Positions 45,118 through 57,200 are shown, counted from the first letter of the stretch. The stretch: 64,000 nt of DNA from Carya illinoinensis (GCF_018687715.1 NC_056758.1:23230501-23294500), one strand, 5' to 3'. Numbers and translations are program-made. The notes: generated by a model from the sequence alone, not told the origin.

Positions 45118-45510
45118 TCAAAAGAAGCATTCATACAACAAGTCAATGAATGGCAAATGACACTCCCACAAACGTTCAAGAAACACATCTAAAGTTTTCC
45201 TTTCTCCAAAATGACCACTCCAATTATATGCGACCTCAATGAATGAGAAACCATACTCCCAAAAATGTTCATGTAATACGCCTAAAATCTTCTTTACACC
45301 AAAATGACCACTCCAACTATATGTAAACTTAATGAATGGATAATAATACTCCCACCAATGGTTATGCAACACGTCTAAAATCCCCTCTACACCAAAATGT
45401 CCCAACAAACCACATCCATGAACAAGCAACTCACACATAAAACTAGTAGGCTCACAAAGTCTATTCTCTCTGAATAAATACCAATCTAGTCTATAGCACT
45501 TACCAAACAA
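45118..45510 (-). pseudogene. Triplicated zinc-finger/integrase-tail module, copy 3
   Basis: After FRENRLCEPTSFMCELLVHG come three tandem 31-codon units: about 45402-45310 (ends FIKFTYSWS), 45309-45217 (ends FIEVAYNWS), and 45216-45124 (contains LERLWECHLPFID). Each starts GHFG and fuses the His half of the H2C2 finger to the post-core integrase segment. This is the fullest array in the window. Copy 1 has the first two kinds and copy 2 the last two. Confidence 0.82.
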
Positions 45511-45583
45511 TTTTTCTCGTGGACTCCATACACACTAGCAAAGTCATCATCATTAGCATGCAATTTCTTATCATATTCAAATC

Positions 45584-46298
45584 ATCATCATTGGAGAAAC
45601 TCTTTCTAATGGCATGGGGTTTCTAGTATAGGCGAAATCAATGGATGTATGATGAAAAATTCTTGACACCAAACCAAGTCATAGAGCATGCATTATCTTT
45701 ATATCAGGAGCATAAGGCAACTGCAGCAGGGCTAAAAGTTGGTTTGAGGTATCAATGCAGATGGAAACCACCTCCTTTGGGTATGCTAAAGCTTAATGTA
45801 GATGGGGCCCTCTTTAGTGATCAATGCAGGTCAGGTATTGGAGTGGTTTTAAGAGATGACGGAGGACAGGTCTTGTTTGCAGCTAGTAAACCAGAAGAAG
45901 CACTTGCTGATCCTATGGAAAGTGAATTAATTGCTATGTTAAGGGGCTTGCAATTGTGCATTCCTTTAGACATATCAGAATTACAGATTGAAACAGATGC
46001 TTTAGTTGTTGTTCAGGAGCTACAAAAATAGGATTACTCTTCAACCTTGTGGCGTACTCTTGTCCATGATATAAAGCTTATACTTAATAGATTCCCATCA
46101 TGGAAAGTGCAACATAAAGGGAGGGAAGCAAATGGAGTGGCTCATTCTTTGGCAAGATATGCATGGAATCGTAATGATATAGTTGTTTGGTGAGATTCAG
46201 TCCCACAATGTATTTCCCAAGCTATGTGGGCAGATTTATCTTTGTAATGTTTGATATTTGCTTATTTGAATAAAGTGCATTGTGGTTATTAAAAAAAA
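45584..46298 (+). mobile_element. 5'-truncated LINE fragment with RNase H and poly(A)
   Basis: It is inserted in family B copy 3 between TTATCATATTCAAA and ACAACTTTGCATC. It ends with eight A after a TAAAGTGCATTGTGG tail. The coding part (45645-46031, then beyond a TAG) is the RNase H end of a LINE ORF2. A target duplication is not obvious. Confidence 0.75.
45645..46031 (+). pseudogene. RNase H domain of a truncated LINE
   Basis: A 128-codon open part has CRWKPPPLGMLKLNVDGALF (first catalytic Asp), GIGVVLRDDGGQVLFAASK, ESELIAMLRGLQLC (Glu) and IETDALVVVQELQ (Asp), and stops at TAG after LQK. The reading continues to EANGVAHSLARYAW near 46128-46170, where His replaces the usual Asp. It closely resembles the RNase H end of the full LINE at 53585-54292, so they belong to related LINE families. 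Confidence 0.8.
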
Positions 46299-46675
46299 CA
46301 ACTTTGCATCTAAAATAAAGATAAGGTCATACCTTCTTGCTAATGCATCAATCACAAAATTTTCCTTACCATGTGTGTACTTGATTACATAAGGAAAAGT
46401 CTCAATACATTCCTCCCACTTGGCATGCATCCAAGTCAACTTACCTTGTCCCTTCAAGTGTGTCAAGGACTCATCTTCTTTAAAGAAAGGTTGGGAGGGA
46501 TTGTCGCACCTAACACAAAGTCAATGTAATGTTCTATCTCTCTAATAGATGGCAATCCACTAAACACATCACTAGGAATCTTGACCTCATATCCTTGCAA
46601 CAAAGAAGCAACAACACTAGGCAAAGATTTGTTAAGTTCATTAATATTAAAATTTGTCTTAGCATAAAAACTCAC
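46236..46675 (-). pseudogene. RT-less pol joint, copy 3
   Basis: Two overlapping frames cover it. 46675-46463 has [37 protein letters not shown] and TIPP. 46466-46236 has [37 protein letters not shown] and LDAKL. The joint removes the same reverse transcriptase and RNase H segment as in copies 1 and 2, plus a one-base frame change of its own. Confidence 0.8.
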
Positions 46676-46980
46676 TTCTCTCTTTGTTTTTCTCTCACTT
46701 TCTCCACTCTCACTTTTTCTTTCACTCTCCTTTTCCTTTTCACTCTCTTTTTTTCTTGAGCTTTCAGCCTCACAAATTTTTTCAACTCATTCTCTTTTTT
46801 TCTTGAGGTTTCACTATTTCTTTCTTCCTCAGTCTCATTCTCACACTTTATTTTTCGCTCAACCTCACTTTTACTCTCTATTTTTTTTATCAATCTCAGT
46901 TTCACTCTTTCTTTTTTTAGCAACCTTACTTTCACTCTTTCTTTTTTGATCAACCTTACTTTTCAGCATCAATTGGTCCT
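46676..46980 (-). other. Lys/Glu-rich low-complexity region, copy 3
   Basis: Minus-strand words KKERVKVRL and RKKENELKK repeat. It corresponds to 20774-21285 and 34010-34350. It is open for 93 codons but is simple-sequence in nature. Confidence 0.65.
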
Positions 46981-46994
46981 CATGGACCTATTTT

Positions 46995-49162
46995 AGTAAC
47001 AGCTTGATAGAAATTCAATGGTGGAATTTCTATAGACTTTAGGAACCTCATGAAAACTCCGTAAGTTTTCACAAATCAACTAATCGCAAAGGTTTTAGTC
47101 TGTCAACATAGTCAGTGTTATCACTCACTATGGTGCAAGAAATGCAATTTTAATTGTTTGAGGTAGTTAAAAGTGTCAGAATACATTATGGTCTACGCCA
47201 CTAGAATCAGTTGATTATTTAGGATTTTATGGTGCAAAACTCATTTTCATAATTTCGGAAGAAATGCCTGTTCGAAATTGTGAATTTATTTATAGGGGCA
47301 CTTCGGGGTTGAGTTTTGGTAAACGATTTTCACTGTAAGTTAATATGAAGATTTAGGATTCTTTCATTATTAAGTTTATTATGCATCTTTTTGGAGTGAA
47401 TAGTAACTTCGATAAGCGTACTAAGTGCAGTGTTTTCAAAATCATAGTGTGAAATGTCCAAATTAGGTTAGAGAAGTTTTATTTGGACACTTGGCAAGAT
47501 CTTAGCCATACATAGTGAATAGTATTAGACATCTGGCACAAAGAGGAACCATTAGATGGATTTTTGAAGGAAATCAAGGTGTAAGATCATGCCACCTAAG
47601 CAAAACATTTTTTTCAATTGATTAACCAAATTGAGCCAGATCAAAGAGTGTTTCAACCTTAGTGAAACCCTAAATGGTTGGAATTCAATTAAAAACCCCA
47701 AAATCTTGGTTGAAACTAAAACCCTAAACGGTTTCCCCAAACCCTAAAGTTGGCCTTCAAACCATTTTTGATCTGATTTCTAGTATTGTGTTTAATCACT
47801 TGATTAAATCACTCCGACATGCTATTAATTTCTCAAATTCTTGTTTTGACATCATTATCCAACCTTTTAAACCTTGGTTTTTTTTTTGGGAAAGAAAAAT
47901 TAGATTTGGGCTCGATAGCATCTCAAATCCTAACCAAACCCCCTTTAAACCCCAAATTGAAGCCCACTTGGTGGAGGCCTACCAAGGCCCACGAATTTGG
48001 CCACCTTGCAAAGCTTCTTGAAGAAGTTTCCTCCCCCACATGGTAGACCATTCACTACCCTTGGTTGCACCCAATAGTGCCTTGATGAGATGAAGAAACC
48101 CACCTAATCAACCTATAAGCTATGAGGTATGGATGTTGATGAGGTGGGTTTCTCTATCTTATCAAGGCACTATTGGGTGCAGCCAAGGGCAATGGATGGT
48201 CTGCCATGTGGGAGAGGAAGTTTTTTCAATAAGCTTTGCCAAGGTGGCCAAATTCATGGGCCTTGGTGGGTCTCAACCAAGTGGGCTTCAATTTGGTGTT
48301 TAAAGGGGATTTGGTTAGAGTTTGAGACGCTATCGAGCCCAAATCAAATTTTTCTTGGCCCAATCAAATTTTCAAGATTTAAAAGATTGGATAATGATGT
48401 CATAACAAGAATTTGAGAAATTAATAGCATGTGGAAGTGATTTAATCAAGTGATTAAAACACAATGCTAGAAATTGGATCAAAAAGGGTTTGAAGGCCAA
48501 CTTTAGGGTTTTGGGAAACCGTTTAGGGTGGTTTCAACCAAGCTTTTGGGATTTTCAATTGAATTTCAACCATTTAGGATTTCACTAAGGTTGAAACTCT
48601 CTTTGATCTGGCTCAATTTGGTTGATTAGATGAAAAAAAGTTTTGCTTAGGTGGCAAGATCTCACACATTGATTTCCTTCACAAATCCATCTAATAGTTT
48701 CTCTTTGTGCCAAATGTCTAATACTATTCACTATGTGTGACTAAGATCTTGCCAAGTATCCAAATAAAACTTCTATAACCTAATTTAGACATTCTACACT
48801 GTGATTTTGAAAACACTGCACTTAGTACGCTAATCGAGGTTGCTATTCACTTTGAAAAAATGCATAATAAATTTAGTACTAAAAAATCCTAAATATTCAT
48901 ATTAACCTACAGTGAAAATCGTTTACCAAAACTCAATCCTAAAGTGCTCCTAAAATTAATTTCACAGTTTCGAACAAGCATTTCATCCTAAATTATGAAA
49001 ATGAGTTATTGCTCCATAAAATCCTAAAATGAGTGATAAAACTGACTATATTGATAGACTAAAACATTTGCGATTTGTCGATTTGTGAAAACCTATGGAG
49101 TTTTCACGAGCTTCCTAAAGTCTATAGAAATTCCACCATTGAATTTTTAACGGGCTGTTACA
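46995..49162. repeat. 2.17-kb palindrome made of two inverted LTR parts (family H)
   Basis: The left arm (46995-48112) and the right arm (48135-49162) are inverted copies with scattered mismatches and indels, around a 22-base loop. The right outer end reads ...GGGCTGTTACA on the plus strand, which on the minus strand is TGTAACAGCCC, a typical gypsy LTR start, and is preceded by a polypurine tract. The left outer end reads GTAACAGC in the mirror position. The arms are therefore the 5' parts of the same LTR in opposite orientation. Small reading frames inside (47788-48416) appear in both arms and are not genes. Confidence 0.88.
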
Positions 49163-49666
49163 TCTTCCCCTCGTAAAAAAAAAGATTTCGTCCTCGAAAT
49201 CGACGCAAGTACAAACATAAAATATGCTCAATAGAAGATGTTGCTTACCAAAACTACTATCCATCACTAGATTTATCGTCACTGGTCGTATCCGGTGGAG
49301 GTGCATTAATGTCCAACAGAATGGCATGTTAGGGTAAGTAGTAGAACATGTTGTCCTCTTAATCATAGACCACATTGTCGAAATGACCTTGGTTGGGGGC
49401 TGCACGAACTCTTCATCGTCGTTTTCTGGCTCCTGACCCTCTACTAGCAAACGTCCGTGTTGAGTTGATGACATAGATGATCTTGATGTTGCGGGCTCAG
49501 TGTTGGCAGTTGTGTAGCGCTCTTTTGCTGTTCTGCTAGACTCAGCTCCATCCCGTGTTGTCCTTGCTTTGAAACTATCCCAGTCTAACCACGTAGTCGA
49601 GTGAAGCGGTGGGCAACGTTCTTCATGAGGTAACTCCTTCCTCTCGTAGTCCACTGATGAACCCAA
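49115..49666 (-). pseudogene. Unrecognised frame ending in the family H LTR
   Basis: A 183-codon frame runs toward the LTR and its last 16 or so codons lie in it. It contains EDEIFFFTRGRCNSPLK spanning the polypurine tract, preceded by Ser/Thr/Glu-rich sequence. The position suggests the 3' end of a gypsy pol or its 3' untranslated tail. I see no chromodomain or integrase motif and cannot assign a function. It is cut at 49655 by a family F LTR. Confidence 0.3.
49163..49173 (-). promoter_or_regulatory. Polypurine tract before the family H LTR
   Basis: On the minus strand CGAGGGGAAGA runs directly into TGTAACAGCCC. It is preceded by ATTTCGAGGACGAAAT, almost the same motif as near the family A polypurine tract, which supports a related gypsy origin. 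Confidence 0.75.
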
Positions 49667-50621
49667 GGTTTCAAGTTTTGTGTAATTATATATCTACACA
49701 TAGATTTTGATGATAACAAATGAATTAAAAAAATAAAGGAGTCTCAAGCTTAAGTTGTCTACACAATGGAGTCAAGCACATCAAGGAAACAAGCATGAGC
49801 AAGAAGGGAACAAGTTCACATTAAAGTCATAGAGTAATGTTGTAAATCTCTTAAAAATTCGAAATTAGGATTAAGGCTCAAAATTAATATTTCATCATAA
49901 AGCATTAAAATACATTTTCCACATGTGCATGAATATTTTGAAAATTAAAATTTGAAAATTTTGAAAGATGATTGATTGTCATCTTTCACATGTGCATTAC
50001 ATTATTAAAGGTTTGAATTTTGAAAATATTAAAAATGATTGATTGTCATCTTTTCACATGTGCATGTTTTATTTGAATATTTTCAAAAGTGATTGATGCT
50101 TTTTTTGACCTATGCAAAAGGTAGATGTTTTTGTTTGAAAATTTTAAAAAGTAAAGTGTGCTCCTGTTGTCATATGCAAAATGTAAAAAGATTAGGTTTG
50201 AAATATTAGAAAAGTAAAGTGTGCTCCTTTTGTCATATGCCAAAAATAAAATATTAGGTTTGAAGTTTTTGAAAAATGAATGATGTTGTCTTTGACAATT
50301 GAAAAAGAAGAACCTTGTATTTGAATTTTTTGAAAAAGTGAATGATATTGTCTTTGACATGTGAATCTTTTTAAATTTGAATATGAAATCTCATATGCCT
50401 ATAAATAGATCATTTGAGAGTTTCACATTTACAACACCAAGAGCATACAATATTCATTCAAAGCTTTCATTTTCTCTTCGCTAAGCATTGAGCCTTAATC
50501 CTTGTTCATTTTGAGAGATATAGTTTGCGTTGTATTATTCTTATTTCACTCATTGAGAAGTGTTTTCTGATAACCTACCCACTATCAACTCTTGTATCAA
50601 TAAAAGGGTGTGTATAACCCA
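49655..50621 (+). repeat. Family F-related Copia-like LTR, 3' end missing
   Basis: It starts TGATGAACCCAAGGTTTCAAG and parallels the minus strand of 14363-15340 for several hundred bases (repeated TTTGTCATATGC and GTGCTCCTTTTGTCATATGC words). Its second half, with CCTATAAATAGATC near 50398, is a plausible TATA-box region. It gives way near 50621 to a family A LTR fragment. Confidence 0.65.
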
Positions 50622-51080
50622 TGGGAAAAATGTGATTTTATAGAATATGCGCATTTGGCATTCTTTCATGCATATTGTTTGAGTTTAATATGTTTTTATC
50701 TTGTAGCGTTTGGATCTTTACTTACCTACGGCACCATTTTGGTACTGTAGATTTTGATGCAGAGGTCGAGGAGGAGGAGGAGGTTGAGCCCAAGGAGTCG
50801 GCTCTGCCGGAGTTTTGATTTGGAGTTTTATGCCTTGTAGTTTGGTTTGAAACGATATGTGAGGCTTGTAATATTTTATTATGTATGTTTTGAACGGGTT
50901 TGTATTAAACAAAATTCTGGAATTTAGTTATAAGACTTTATTTATCCGCTGCGTGTTTTTATTGCACACTTGTTGCATGTACACACACTTGGCACTTGGC
51001 GATAGGGTGGGGACCCGTGTTGTCATCATCCCGACGTCTCGATTCCCATGTGTCCGTACGAGGGATTTGGGGGCATCACA
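50622..51080 (+). repeat. 3' fragment of a family A LTR
   Basis: Homologous to the last 450 bp of 60500-62552, ending GGGGGCATCACA. The GTAG/GTAAGT version of the antisense splice donor is on the minus strand near 50717. No target duplication is expected, since the 5' part is missing. Confidence 0.85.
50690..50818 (+). CDS. Putative 42-codon acidic reading frame in family A LTR fragment
   Basis: ATG 50690-50692, TGA 50816-50818. The start is MFLSCSVWIF, the middle EEEEEVEPKE, and the end ALPEF. The same length, start and stop occur in three other LTR copies of both orientations. Function unknown; see the entry at 2453-2581 for the argument and doubts. Confidence 0.3.
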   Translation: MFLSCSVWIFTYLRHHFGTVDFDAEVEEEEEVEPKESALPEF

Positions 51081-52200
51081 ATATTGGATAAGCCCACGAG
51101 CAATAAATTATTAAGATTGATTAGGAGTTTTAATTAGGTTCAATAACTAAGTTAAACCCCAATTATAATTTATTGAATGAGTTAGACTCATTTTAGAATT
51201 TAAAAATCAGCTATTAGAAATTTATTTAAATTTAAAAACATCACTAATTGGAGTCCCTACACAGTTTCAGTCACTCCCAACCTTACATTAAATGAACTAC
51301 TAGAGTATATTTTTAATTTCAAATACACTAGGATTATAATTCTAGAATCCTCTTCACCTTAAAATTCCTAAACCCAACCCATACCATCCTATAAATAAAG
51401 TCTTATGCACTGTACGTTCACCTCCCTCTTCAAGCCTAGACTTTTTGTTTTAACTCTTTTTACCTTCAGCATGTCATAGCCTCATCTCCCCCACCATGAA
51501 ACACAGCAAGGCCACTATCATCTCTTCCTACAACCACCATCGTCCCTCCATCTACCATGATCGATTTTGTGCCGGAAATTTTAGGAAACAACACTGCAAG
51601 ATAAGTAGCTTGATCATAAATTAAGATTAGCATTCGTTAACTACTTATATATATTATTATTATTAAAGCCGATTCTTTGGAAGCCATTTTTTATGTATCA
51701 CGTATGTCATGATATTTGTAAGCATGTCATTCATCATGTTTAATTCTTCATATTATAGTTATATATGTATTATACATTTCATACATCTCCTGCTGGATAA
51801 GACATGTAAGCTTTCATAAGATAAAGTGTAAGATAAAGATTAGATAAATGATATGGTCATTTAGATGCATGGTACTAATGCAATTTTAGGGTGAATGTGC
51901 AAGCTACGAACTCAAGCGTGGTCCACCATAGTATGCCAAAATACCATTAGCTGCTCCCCTTGGAGCCATTGTGCACGGGACTAGTGCACAACCTCACACA
52001 CAAAGTTTAGAGTGTTGGCTAGTCAAATCAATCAGATAAATCAAAACAGTCAGTTAGTTCAAATAAATCAATCATGCATAGCATAAGCATTAATATGATC
52101 AGTCATAATTTCAAGCTCAACATTAAATATTTTATGAAAATCTTATGTTAAGTATGTTTACATTAATTATGATGGGTTTCTTACTCAAATCATCGACTCA
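51081..52200 (+). repeat. Unassigned LTR-like sequence
   Basis: No gene is seen. AT-rich sequence is followed by a segment (51880-52200) that ends TTACTCAAATCATCGACTCA. This recalls the 3' end of the family C LTR (TCATCGACTCATTTTAG near 39277) but is diverged. The TATAAATAAAG at 51391 could be a TATA-like box. The MITE-like block follows. Confidence 0.35.
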
Positions 52201-52447
52201 TTCGGTCCGGTCCACAGTCCAAGGGGTTTTTCATCTTGGACTGAATGAAAAATTAAAAAAAAATTATATCTATTATTCATATAAATAATTGCATAAATTA
52301 ATTATATATATCACAATATTACATAAGTATTATATTCTTTAATGTAAACTATAATATATAATACTAGTATATATTAATATATTAACATATTATAAGAGTT
52401 ATAGTATAAAGTATTGTATACGTATAAATTTATAATATAGTATAGTT

Positions 52448-53342
52448 TGTTTTTTTTGATTAAAACACATATTGCATTCATTAAAATTAGGCATTACAAT
52501 CTGGACTTGCAATTCAAATTACAAGCCAACTACAACTTTAAATGATCCCAGTACACACAAGTGACTAACATGGCCTAGCCCTTGCTACAACCTCTCCAAA
52601 CTATTGTTTGAGAGACAAACGCCACTTTATCCAAAACAGAGTGTAAGCAACCTCCTACCCGTTCAACGAACGAGGTAGTATATACCCTACAGACTAAAAG
52701 TCCTAGGGAACAACTCTTCAGACCTAATGTCTAAGAGACTTATAATTTTATTATACTGGAAAACATAAACCAAATAGAGATTAAACTAAAAAACCAAAAT
52801 AGAGAAACATAAAGCACCGGCAAGGGCTGTATAGGAGTGTGGGATCCACACGCCACCATTGGAGCATGAAACGACGGTCAACTCTTGAGAAAAGGGACAC
52901 CCCGGTCCTAGATAAGCCACGCATGGCGACATAAATGTATCCCTGGCGGTGGCATTTGAACTTCATTCACCCCGCTTCGGACTGTGTGTGCAATCCACCC
53001 ACCACCGCGTTCAGTGAACTTTTTCTCCCTTCCTACAAATCGGCACATTGGAAGGTCTGTTGTGGTGCATGTGGATGCGAACGAACTCCGGAAGCCAATA
53101 GATCGAAACATCTCCACCAAAAAATGCTGGAAACCAACCAGATGAAAAAACTACTAGAAAAACAATGAAAGAAAGGGAACAGGATGAAGAGAAATAGAGG
53201 AGAAGGGGGAACGGAAATGGAAGGGAGAAGCCAAGCTCCTCCCCCTAGTTCAGCCACACTAGGGTTTGAGAGCTCTTTCTAGAGAGAAGGTAGGAGGTAG
53301 AGCCTAGGGATGTGAGATTGCAGGTGTTTCAATTAATAGTAT
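52448..53342 (-). mobile_element. Short LINE-like non-autonomous insertion
   Basis: On the minus strand it ends in an A tract (plus-strand TTTTTTTTG at 52450). At its other end it has a CTCTCTAGAAAGAGCTCTCA and ACCCTAGTGTGG stretch, as seen in 5' regions of plant L1-like LINEs. The 10-bp direct repeat TAGTATAGTT flanks it (52438-52447 and 53343-53352). At 895 bp with no RT it looks like an internally deleted or non-coding LINE relative. Small frames at 52781-53257 match no domain I recognise. Confidence 0.6.
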
Positions 53343-53584
53343 TAGTATAGTTAATTTAATATGTTAGTATTAAATAACTATAACTACATAGAGTATTAGT
53401 AATAAGAGTATTACTATTATTTAATATAGTATTACATAATGTCATAAAGTATTAATAAATGTGTGGGATTTGAAGATATATAGTAATACTAGTATATTAC
53501 ATATAGTATTACTATTATTACATAAAGTTATTAGTTTTTTTTTTTCGATGGAATAAGACTTCTCATATAGTAGAAATATCAGCA

Positions 53585-54292
53585 TTACAACTGTCTCTCC
53601 ATCCAAAGGAATGGAGCAATTACATCAGGGAAAGATCCCCACCACAAGCTGATGTTACTTACATGCCAAGCATGTCTTGCAAGCTTATGTGCTGCTTCAT
53701 TACACGACCTCATAGTATGCCTAACTTCACACGTACTGAAAAGGCTCATAAGCTCTTTAGTGTCCCTGATCACGTTCCCAACCAATGCCATTGATGGTTC
53801 TGGTTTCTGCAACTCCTGAACTAATGTCAGTGCATCGCTTTCTATAATGAGATGTTGAATTCCTAGGTGAGCAGTTAGCTGTAGTCCCCTGAAGATTGCA
53901 AGCATCTCAATACCTGTTGCATCCCTGACTTCATGTTAATTCTTACTTGCTGCCATTAGCACCTCCCCTTTGTTGTCTCTCAATATGGCCCCAATGCCTA
54001 CACTATGTTGGTTCAAGAAAGTAGCCCCATCCACATTCAACTTAAAAACTCCTGGTGGGGGAAATTCCCAGCGGCAGTGGTGCCTCACAGTCTTCAACAG
54101 TTGGCCACGGGTTACCTTATAAACATGTTGGACAGCCAGGGCATGGGCTATGGCCTGCTCAATCTGAATGACTTTGTCTTCAAAGGTTGAAACATTTCGT
54201 CTATACCAGCAGCTCCATGAGACTAGGAAGAACAACTCTAACTGCTCTTTCTGCTGTAGACCACTGATAAAGCCAGCAATATCCCCATACAC
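53585..54292 (-). pseudogene. RNase H domain at the ORF2 C-terminus
   Basis: Two in-frame pieces are separated by a TAA at 53936-53938. The first (54292-53939) has FKLNVDGATF with the first catalytic Asp and GIGAILRDNKGEVLMAASK. The second (53905-53585) has IEMLAIFRGLQL (catalytic Glu), IESDALTLVQELQ (Asp) and CNEAAHKLARHAW, where the fourth position is His. Plant L1-type LINEs often carry this domain after zf-RVT; it would remove RNA from the RNA-DNA hybrid. It continues ORF2 after the stop at 54335. Confidence 0.88.
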
Positions 54293-57200
54293 CCTTGGTA
54301 GGTCAGAGTTGAAGATAACAGGTAACTGTTTTTCCTAAGCTTCTCTAACTGAAGGGTAGAAGCACAAAGCATGAGCTACATCCTCAGTTTCTGTGTTGCA
54401 CATCTTACACATGTCTTCACTCAGAACCTTTTTTAGCAGGAGGTTATGCTTTGTTGGCAGGCTTTCTTTACAGGCCTTCCATGCGAAAATTTTGACTTTG
54501 GCTGGGATCTTTAGGCTCCATAGGTCCTTCCACAGCTTTTGCCTCCCCATTCTTCTTGAGCCCTCACTGTCTGTCCTGTTCCTTTTTGCCTCTTTGAAGA
54601 CCCGATATGCACTCTTGACAGTAAACCTACCATGAGGCTCAGGATCCCAGATCATCTTGTCTTCTGGTTTACTGCTGCTTAGCACTATTGTAAGGACTTC
54701 ATCTACTGCTCGTGCTGGTAGTAAGGTCCTTACCTTTTCTGCATCCCACCACTTAGTCTGAGAGTTTATTAGGCTATCGACTGTTGCATCCTGGTCACAG
54801 ATTGTTGCAGTTACTTCATTTCTGCCCAGAGGGGGGTGCCCAAGTATCCAGTTATCTTCCCATACTTTAATTATCTGTCCTAATCCCACTCTCCACTTGC
54901 AGCCCAGAGTTAACAAGTTTTTTGCTTCCCAGATCCCCTTCCATGCAAAGCTCGAATTGAAGCCTAGTTTTGCCTTAAGAAAGGCCTCATTTGGGAAGTA
55001 CCTTGCTTTGAATACTTTATGGATCAAGGTAGCTCGTTCCTGCATGATTCTCCACCCTTGTTTGGCAAGAAGGGAATCATTAAAGGTCCTCAAGTCTTTG
55101 AAACCTAGTCCTCCAGCCTGCTTATGGTCACACATCCTGGTCCAGCTTACCCAATGGATTTTGTGTTCTTCCTCTTTTTGTCCCCACCAAAAACGTGCCA
55201 TCATTTGTTCCAACTCATGACATAGGCTTCCTGGTAGTTTAAAGCAGCTCATAGTGTAGGTTGGGATGGATAGTGCCACTGCCTTGATCAATACTTCCTT
55301 CCCCCCCTGAGACAACAGCTTCTCTTTCCAGTTTTGTAGCTTAGTCCACACCTTGTGCTTAATATCTGAGAAAGCTCGTCTTTGATCTACCTACCAGAGG
55401 AGGTAGGCCCAGGTATCTATCATATTGCTGAAATTGTTGGACCCCCCACAAGCTCAGTAACTCCCTCTGTTGGTTAGAATCCACATTCCTACTGAATATC
55501 ATGGAAGTTTTATCTTTGTTTACTTTTTGCCCTGAAGCCTCTTCATACTGCTCCAATAGCTGTTGTATGTGGTTGTTCTCTGTCCTATTGGCTTTGCAGA
55601 AGAGTACACTGTCGTCTGCAAACAGCAAATGCAAGATTCTTGGTGCCCCTCTACATATTCTGACCCCAACTATACTCCTGGATAGCTCTGCTTGTTTCAA
55701 AAGGCTTATCAGTCCTTCAGTTCCTATGAGAAAGAGGTAAGGAGACAGAGGGTCTCCTTGCCTTATGCCTCGAGAGGGATGGATAGGGCCCTTTGGTTCT
55801 CCATTTATTAAAACTGAAAAGGAGACTGTCTTAACACACATCATGACTAGTTGAATCCACCTAGGGTGAAACCCCATTCTACTCATCACTGCCTCCAAGT
55901 ATCCCCATTCAAGCCTATCATAGGCCTTGCTAATATCTAGTTTGATAGACATGTAGCCTTCCTTTCCTTGTCTTCTGTTTCTCAGATAATGGATAACCTC
56001 ATATGCCACCAGCACATTATCACTGATTAACCTTCCAGGGACAAAAGCACTTTGGGAGCTTGAGATAACCTGATTCAAGATTGGTTTGAGTCTATTAGCC
56101 AGGACCTTCGAAATCAATTTGTATACCACATTACATAAGCTAATTGACCTGAACTCAGTAATCTTTTCAGGCTTCTTCTTCTTTGGGATCAGAGTAATGA
56201 AGGTGTGGTTGATGGTAGGCGGGAGGGTACCACTTTGCAGGGCCTGCATCACAGCATCAGTCGTGGACTTCTCAACTAAGTGCCAATACTTCTGATAGAA
56301 TATAGGAGGAAGGCCATCAGGTCCAGGTGCCTTAGTAGGGTGCATTTGGTCTAGAGCATCCTTTACTTCTTCTCTTCTGAATTCTTTCAACAGGTCCTGG
56401 TTCATCTCCTCAGTCACTCTACCCTCCATGCCAGCTAAGAATTCTAAGCTAGGATTCTGAGAACTTGCTGAAAATAGGTTAAGGAAGTAGTTCATGATCA
56501 TTGCATCCCTTCCTTGTCCATCTTGCCAGTCACCTGATTCATTCTTTAAGGCCTTTATCCACTTTTTAGATCTTCTCAAGGAAGCCTTATGGTGAAAATA
56601 CTTAGTATTATGATCACCCCCTTGCAGCCACAGTGACTTAGCTCTCTGGTGCCATAAAATCTCCTCCCTTTCCAACCAGATTTGCAGATTGTTTCGAGCC
56701 TCCCGGTGCACCTCCACTTGGATATGGTAGGGGTCTCTATCCTGCACCTGCTGTAAGTGGCCCCTGGCTTGTTGTATCTTCTTCTGTACCCTTCCAAACT
56801 TGATCTTGTTCCAGTGTGTTAAGTTTTGAGAACAGGCCTCAACTTGTGTCTTGAATCTGTTCATAGGGTTATCACCTATGTCACACTTCCATGAGTCAGC
56901 TATAACTCTCTCACAGTCCTCATCCTCAGCCCACATGGCCTCGAACCTAAACAGTTTGCCTCTAGTGCTTCTCTTTTCACTGCTTGAATAACAGATAACT
57001 GGGAGGTGGTCAGAGTAGGCTGCCAACCCATGCATCACTGTATAATTCTGAAAACTATCTAGCCACATTTGATTTGCTAAGAATCTATCAAGCCTTTCAC
57101 TGACAGAGTGTGGGGCTTCCCTTCTATTACACCAAGTGAAAGGGTGGCCCTCATACCCCAAATCAATTAAAAAGCAGTCATCTATAAGCTGTCTGAATGC

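Larger units (their letters stand above)
45110..46994 (-). mobile_element. Family B copy 3, internal region, minus strand
   Basis: Reading from 46994 down: the end of protease (VHEDQL-like), Lys/Glu-rich block, RT-less pol joint, RNase H tail and linker, and three zinc-finger/integrase-tail units. Both LTRs of this copy are missing: the left end meets a plus-strand leader, and the right end meets the family H palindrome. A LINE fragment is inserted at 45584-46298. It shares the deletion joint and repeat order with copies 1 and 2. Confidence 0.82.

Noticed and set aside
48129..48416. 95-codon frame beside the palindrome centre
   Set aside because: The mirror arm has a related but broken frame. 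No domain, and it lies within LTR sequence.
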